Below, piece after piece: positions 58,990-64,000 of a stretch of DNA of 64,000 nucleotides. The position numbers and the translations under genes are program-made. The stretch covers positions 1 to 64,000 of the forward strand of contig MEHQ01003220.1 in the NCBI GenBank assembly GCA_008828725.1, in the 5' to 3' direction. Numbering within the stretch: position 1 is the stretch's first letter; each line of letters starts with the position of its first letter. Under the pieces are notes generated by a model. The model worked only from the letters and a program-made list of their open reading frames with translations. It searched no databases and had not been told where the DNA came from. Source of the stretch: Saccharina japonica (taxonomy: Eukaryota > Sar > Phaeophyceae > Laminariales > Laminariaceae).

Positions 58990-61190
58990 GAACCATAGGG
59001 CCCCTTCCCTGATTCAGAAATCCCTCCGTATTTCTACAACTCCAGCCACCCAGGGACGAAAATAATTATCCCTCGGCTCGAACCCCCCCGCCCGGTGTGG
59101 AAACCCCAGCCGGACCGGCCGTTTCCTGGTTGGCTGGGGCTCGAAATGAAGCCAACTCCACCTGGGGACGATCGAGATCCATCCCTGGATCGTAAATCCC
59201 TCCATAAATCTACAACTCCAACAGCCCGGGGACAAAAACCGAGGTCCCCCGGGTCGACACCGCCACCACACCTGCCGATTGCTGATTGGCTAGCGCTCGT
59301 ATACAAAGCCAGAGCCACCCGGGAAAGACAGAGTATAATCCCCGAATCGGAAATACGCCATAAACTAACAACACCTCACCAGGGGACGATTAGTCCCCAT
59401 CCCCGGTTAGAAAATTCATCCGTAACTCTACACCTCCGACCAACCGGGGACAAGCAAAGCGACCCCCCGGCTCGAAACCGCTCCGCACGGTGTGGAAACC
59501 CCAGCCCGACCAGGGACGATAGAGATCCATCCTCGGATCGTAAATCCCTCCATATATCTACAACTCCAACAGCCCGGGTCGACACCGCCTCGCATGGTGT
59601 GATAACCCCAACCACACCTGCCGATCGCTGCTTGGATAGGGCTCGTATACAAAGCAAGAGCCACCCGGGAACGATAGAGTATCATCCCCGGAGCGGAAAT
59701 CCCGTCATAAATCCACAACACCTCACCCGGGGACGATTTTTCCCATTCCCGGTTTGAAAATGCCTCGGTATCTTTACACCTTTGACCACTCGGGGGTGAT
59801 AAAACGATTCCCCGGGTCGAAACCGCCCCCCACGGTGTTCAACCCCCAGCTCGACCGGCCGTTCGCTGATTGGCTGGGGCTCGGTATAACGACAGCATCA
59901 CCCGAGGACGATAGAGATCTATCCCCGGATCGGAAATCTCTCCACACATGTACAAGTCCAACAGCCCGGGGACGAAAACCGAGGTCCCCAGGATCGATAC
60001 CGCCTCGCATGGTGTGATAACCCTAACCACACCTGTCGATCGCTGATTGGCTAGGGCTCGTATACAAAGCAAGAGCCACCCGGGAACGACATAATATCAT
60101 CTCCGGATCGGAAATCCGCCATAAATTCACAACATCTTACCACGGGACTATTTTTCCCCATCCCCAGTTTGGGAATGCCTCCGTATCTCCACAGCTCCGA
60201 TTACTCGGGGACAAAACAAACGATCCCCCGGCTCGAAACCACCCCGCACGGTGTGGAAACCCCAGCCCGACCGGCCGTTCGCTGATTGGCCGGGGACAAA
60301 TTTCAAAGCCGGCGCCACCCGGGGACGATAGAGATTCATCCACGGATCGTAAATCCCTCCATACATCTACAACTCCAACAGACCGGGGACGAAAACCGAG
60401 GCCCCTCGGGTCGACACCGCCTCGCATCATGTGATAACCCCAACCACACCTGCCGATCGCTGATTGGCTAGGGCTCGTATACAAAGCCAGAGCCACCCGG
60501 GAACGACAGAGTATCATCCCCGGATCCGAAATCCGCCATAAATCCCCAGCACCTCACCGGGGGACGATTAGTCCCCATCCCCGGTTCGGAAATGCCTCCG
60601 TAACTCTACAAATCCGATCACTCGAGGACTAAACAAACGATTCCCCGGCTCGAAACCGCCCCGCACGGAGTGGAAATCCCAGCCCGACCGGCCGATCGGT
60701 GCTTGGCTGAGGCTCAGAAATAAAGCCAGCGCCACCCGGGGACGATAAAGACACCATCGCCGGATCATAAATCCCTCCATACATCTACAACTCCAACAGC
60801 CCGGGGACGAAAACCGATATCTCCCGGGTCGACACCGCCGCGCACGAAGTGGAAACCCCAGCCACGACGGCCGATCGCTGATTGGCTGGGGCTCGGAATA
60901 TAGCAAGATCTACCCGGGGACAATAGCGTATCTTCCCTGGATCCGAAATCCCGACATAAATCCACAAGTCCTCATCCAGGGACGATTGGTCCCCATCCCC
61001 GGTTTCGAAATGCCTCCGCACATATTCAACTCGGACCAACCAAGGACGAAAAAAGTGATCCCCCGAGTCGAAACCGCCCCGCACGGTGTGGAAACCCCAG
61101 CTCGACCGACCAATCGCTGATTGGCTGAGGCTCAAAATAAAAAATAAAGCCAGCGCCACCCGGGGACGATACGGCCCCATCCCCGCATAG
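58990..61190. repeat. Higher-order tandem array of CCAAT/TATA-like modules
   Basis: The box GCTGATTGGCTRGGGCTCG (an inverted CCAAT) recurs near 59131, 59281, 59628, 59867, 60041, 60284, 60461, 60701, 60880 and 61116. Spacing alternates between about 177 and 240 bases, so the higher-order period is about 418 bases. One module type continues TATACAAAGCCAGAGCCACC, the other ends AACTCCAACAGCCCGGGGAC. Both share CACCCGGGGACGAT and ATCCCTCCATA. The sequence is GC-rich and keeps frames open on both strands (up to about 220 codons), which look like chance products. The right edge lies inside a Ty3/gypsy reverse-transcriptase region. Confidence 0.88.
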
Positions 61191-62060
61191 AACACGCTCT
61201 TCTCGACGGATGCAAACAATCCGTGATCCTGCAGACGCTTTATCATCATCCGCACGCGCTGGACCAACTCCAGCTCAGACTTCGCAAATATGACGATGTC
61301 GTCGACGTAAACGACGCAGACGTCTCCGATCAGTGAGCCAAGGACATGATTCATGACACCTACAAAGTGAACGGTCGCATTGCAGCACCCTTGCGGCATG
61401 CGCCGTGGCTTTCATAGGCCTTCGGGAGAGATACAAGTGAAACATTCTTGGCTGTCTTCATGAAGTGGGATGCACCAGAACCCCTTGTATATATCCAGGG
61501 ACATATGGTAGGGGTAGCCTGCTCGAACGAGGTCTTGTTCGTTCAACAGCAGCACGGGGTATGGATCCAGTTCAGTGTGTGAGTTGACCACGCTATAGTC
61601 GATGACCATGCGGTGTTTCACCGGCCCCTTGGTGACGGGTTCCTTTGCCTTTTCCAAAGCACCGGGGTCCCATTCGTGCGGATGTTCCTTTTTCGTCGAA
61701 TAGTTCGTTTTCCAAGCTGCCGGGCGATCGGCTTGTACCTTAACCTTTACCGAGGACGGTTTCACGACCGCCATGACCGGGCTGGCGTACAGGGATCCCA
61801 GAGCTTCTACTGCCATCCCTGCAGCTACCAGCGTGGGCACGAAATGTTTAGAGAATTGCGCTTTGTCAGGGGCAGCACGCCGTGCACGACCTAAGACTGG
61901 ACGCGCCCCCGGTAGTAGCTTAACCTTCATGGCAGGCACATTTGCTGGCGTATCTTCCGCTCTCAGCTCGGCCTGGAAACTCCCCGCGAATTCAATTAGC
62001 ACTGCGTGGGCGAGCTCCTCCAACGCCTCACTACCCAGTCCTGCACCCGTACCGGTACGT
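61190..62060 (-). mobile_element. Third Ty3/gypsy-like fossil, reverse-transcriptase part only
   Basis: The minus strand encodes the region before and including the fingers and palm of a Ty3/gypsy-type reverse transcriptase: KHRMVIDYSVVN, a YPYHMSLDIYKGFW block, the CVVYVDDIVIFA catalytic box, and the start of the thumb. Everything downstream (RNase H, integrase) is missing because the tandem array begins there. The surviving part has only one or two breaks and is better preserved than the other two fossils, so it is probably younger or from a different lineage. No LTR was seen on either side. Confidence 0.8.
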
Positions 62061-62368
62061 ATGAAGCGCGAACCTACAAAGAAAAGCTATCCAATGTGCA
62101 CTTTGTTCCGGGTATGGGTGTGTAGTCTGAAATTCGAAAATACGCTTGAAGAGCTAATCTCCAAGCGGTCATCTTTGAAGTAATTGATTTTTATTTCGAG
62201 TGTTATTTGCCTTCCTATCGTCAATAAACCCGAAAAGTTGAAACTTTTGTTAGGGGGATATAATTGTTGCAACCCGATTACGACCACGGATTCGGGGAAC
62301 TATGGGACATTCCATCGTCAGCAAGTTTTATTTTATTGTATTTATATAATTTGAGGGGGATATTGGCA

Positions 62369-62701
62369 TCAAAAAGAGAATGTGACGTCATCTTGATAGC
62401 TTTCATTGCGGAGATTACACTTCACGGTTGTTTTAAAATGTGAAGGAAACGCTCCCTTTGATCTTGCCCCAGGCCAGGAAGTTTTCTTTGTTGGAAAACT
62501 AAACCTCGCGATATATGCTTGGTTTTGTCCATTTTGGCAGTTTTTCAGCCGTTTGTGGCCAGATATTGGGGTGTCTATTTCGTGACCGCCCACATATGAC
62601 TTGAGTTTAGTATAGGTGATGTTTTTGTTTTCTCGACAGTAATCGATTCCTTTGGCCTTGACGATTACGGCCAAAGCCGTTTTTTTTTTCCAATTCGACA
62701 T
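62369..62701 (-). CDS. Unrecognised 110-residue open frame
   Basis: An uninterrupted frame from ATG to stop in AT-rich sequence, rich in Lys and Asn (MSNWKKKTALAVIVKAKG at the start, YQDDVTFSF at the end). There is no signal peptide or membrane segment and no motif I know. The run of A/T coding the early lysines and the absence of neighbours leave it doubtful; it could be a small single-exon gene, an exon, or chance. Confidence 0.25.
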   Translation of the reverse strand: MSNWKKKTALAVIVKAKGIDYCRENKNITYTKLKSYVGGHEIDTPISGHKRLKNCQNGQNQAYIARFSFPTKKTSWPGARSKGAFPSHFKTTVKCNLRNESYQDDVTFSF

Positions 62702-63235
62702 ATTTCAAAAGTTATTAGCCGAAAACCAAATTGTCAAATTGTGCTGAACGGACTATACCTCACTCCGAGTAACATGAAGAATCAGCACCGACATTGGATT
62801 TGGCTGGATAATCTCTGGGTAATCTCTAAGTGGAATACAAAAACAACGAACGGCTCTGAACGGTTGGCAGTGGATAACACACACGCATGACTAGCCATGC
62901 CAGCGTACTGGATACGAAAAGGAAGGGTGGTAGAGGTAGCACCCACATTTTCCGAGGCTCATCACTGGAAAAATGGCCGAGGTACTGGTATATCTCACGA
63001 ATAGCACTGCTGGGTATTGCAACTACTACTACTGTGATACTGCTGTGTATCGGTCAGTCAGAAACATTTGATTCAAAAAGTGCTACAGTACAAGTAGGCC
63101 TATCGTACCACGTAGTACGCCTCAACCCACGAGGCACACACAAGCCAGCAACTAGTAAAACAATCACTGGTCGGTTGAACTGCGCGATCTTGACTCTTCG
63201 CTGCACGAATATACAGGGTTTGGACATATATGTAG

Positions 63236-63345
63236 GGCAGCGGCCCAAAATAGGAATACCTGGTCCGTTCGCGGCCAAAAACAGGTATATACTCAAATCA
63301 AGTTATCAAACGCGCCACACGAACCTGCCGCTCCTTGCAACGCAA
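63236..63345 (+). repeat. GGCCAAAAACAGGTA dispersed repeat, copy 3
   Basis: Matches 45718-45835 almost base for base: GGCAGCGGCCCAAAATAGG, CCTGGTCCGTTCGCGGCC, AAAAACAGGTATATACT, ATCAAGTTATCAAACGC and GAACCTGCCGCTCCTTGCAA. The 175-codon plus-strand frame at 62887-63414 runs through it and is therefore not trusted. Confidence 0.8.
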
Positions 63346-63682
63346 AATATTTGTTTTGCACCCGAATGGCGAGCGTCAGCCCCCTCTTCGATAAGTTTGC
63401 GGTTCGAGTACTAACATTACTGTACTTGTGTACCAGGTTTAGGCCTAGTACATACTCGGGGTAGGGTGTTTTTTTTAGGTGTATGTTCTTATACAAACGG
63501 ACGGGGGCGAGGAACAAGGACCGTTGGTACCAGGAAATACATGAAACACAGCTCATAATAGTTGAACGCAGGCCATGTTGCAGTGGGTGTACGCTTTCAA
63601 TCACATACGCACGTTGACGAAAGACACTCTGCTTTATATCCATCCTTAGTAATAGACGTCAGAGACAGGCAATATAAATAAG

Positions 63683-63757
63683 TGTGGATGGGGGTAGATG
63701 GAATTAATTAATTATTGATATTGTGGATGGGGGTAGATGGAATTAATTAATTAACCT
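63683..63757. repeat. 39-base tandem duplication
   Basis: TGTGGATGGGGGTAGATGG followed by AATTAATTAATTA occurs at 63683 and again at 63722, nearly identical. Confidence 0.9.
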
Positions 63758-64000
63758 TGAGCTAGTGGGGATTAATTGATTTAGCGAAAGAGGGAGAATA
63801 ATATCTGATACACACGTCCGAGTATAAATATTAGTGTTTTTTTTTAGTTGTGAACTGCTGTGATTGCAACGACTATACGATTATACGAAGGACACGAGTG
63901 AGTATCTCGAATCACGACCAGTAACAACTGCCGCTGTTATGGCTTGGGCATAATATTGCCAAGACCTTTCGTCAAGTAGCATAATCAGACAGGTACCTTA

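Noticed and set aside
59034-60965. Long frames on both strands of the tandem array (up to 220 codons)
   Set aside because: They follow the GC-rich repeat composition, conflict with each other across strands, and the module length drifts in frame.
62887-63414. 175-codon plus-strand frame as a membrane protein
   Set aside because: Its second half is the dispersed GGCCAAAAACAGGTA repeat found elsewhere, so the frame is most likely accidental.

Overview
The window looks like accessory-rich nuclear DNA of a eukaryote. Coding sequence is broken by introns of about 100 to 2200 bases with GT...AG borders. Reverse-transcribing elements of several kinds are present, and CTG/CAG, CTA and GTAC microsatellites are abundant. 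A GDPH-motif secreted-protein family, a carbohydrate-sulfotransferase-like gene and intron sizes of several hundred bases fit a stramenopile, perhaps a brown alga. That placement is an inference without a sequence search. No operons, CRISPR arrays or rRNA genes were seen.

Layout. 0-5.5 kb: short tandem repeats, one small TIR element and no recognisable gene. 5.66-8.39 kb (+): a five-exon sulfotransferase-like gene whose exon phases all match; its first exon is missing from my reading. 8.9-16.2 kb: a badly decayed Ty3/gypsy chromovirus fossil on the + strand, set between two direct copies of a CCCACC-rich dispersed repeat and preceded by an array of 14-base palindromes. 16.5-20 kb: a GC-rich island and CGGGAA minisatellites. 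20.1-27.2 kb (-): a second Ty3/gypsy fossil with a nested ~1 kb TIR element, butted against a LINE reverse-transcriptase fragment (27.2-28.1 kb). 28.8-29.8 kb (+): a pseudogene of the GDPH family. 30-44 kb: mostly non-coding, with a few isolated exon candidates, a 0.46 kb tandem duplication, a triplicated 0.27 kb module with CTA microsatellites, and other repeats.

45.1-56 kb (-): two chains of exons with matching splice phases. One starts with a GDSxxR block and the other ends with a block typical of the C-terminal part of SGNH esterases. They may be one long gene whose introns collected small TIR elements and a Ty1/copia fossil, or two genes. 59-61.2 kb: a higher-order tandem array (about 418-base period) made of CCAAT/TATA-like modules. 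It ends inside a third Ty3/gypsy fossil (61.2-62.1 kb, -). 62.1-64 kb: one unrecognised reading frame and small repeats.

The genes do not form a visible pathway. A sulfotransferase and an SGNH esterase-like protein could both act on cell-wall or matrix polysaccharides, but this is only a plausible theme. All exon borders were read by eye from splice consensus and phase, without transcript data.
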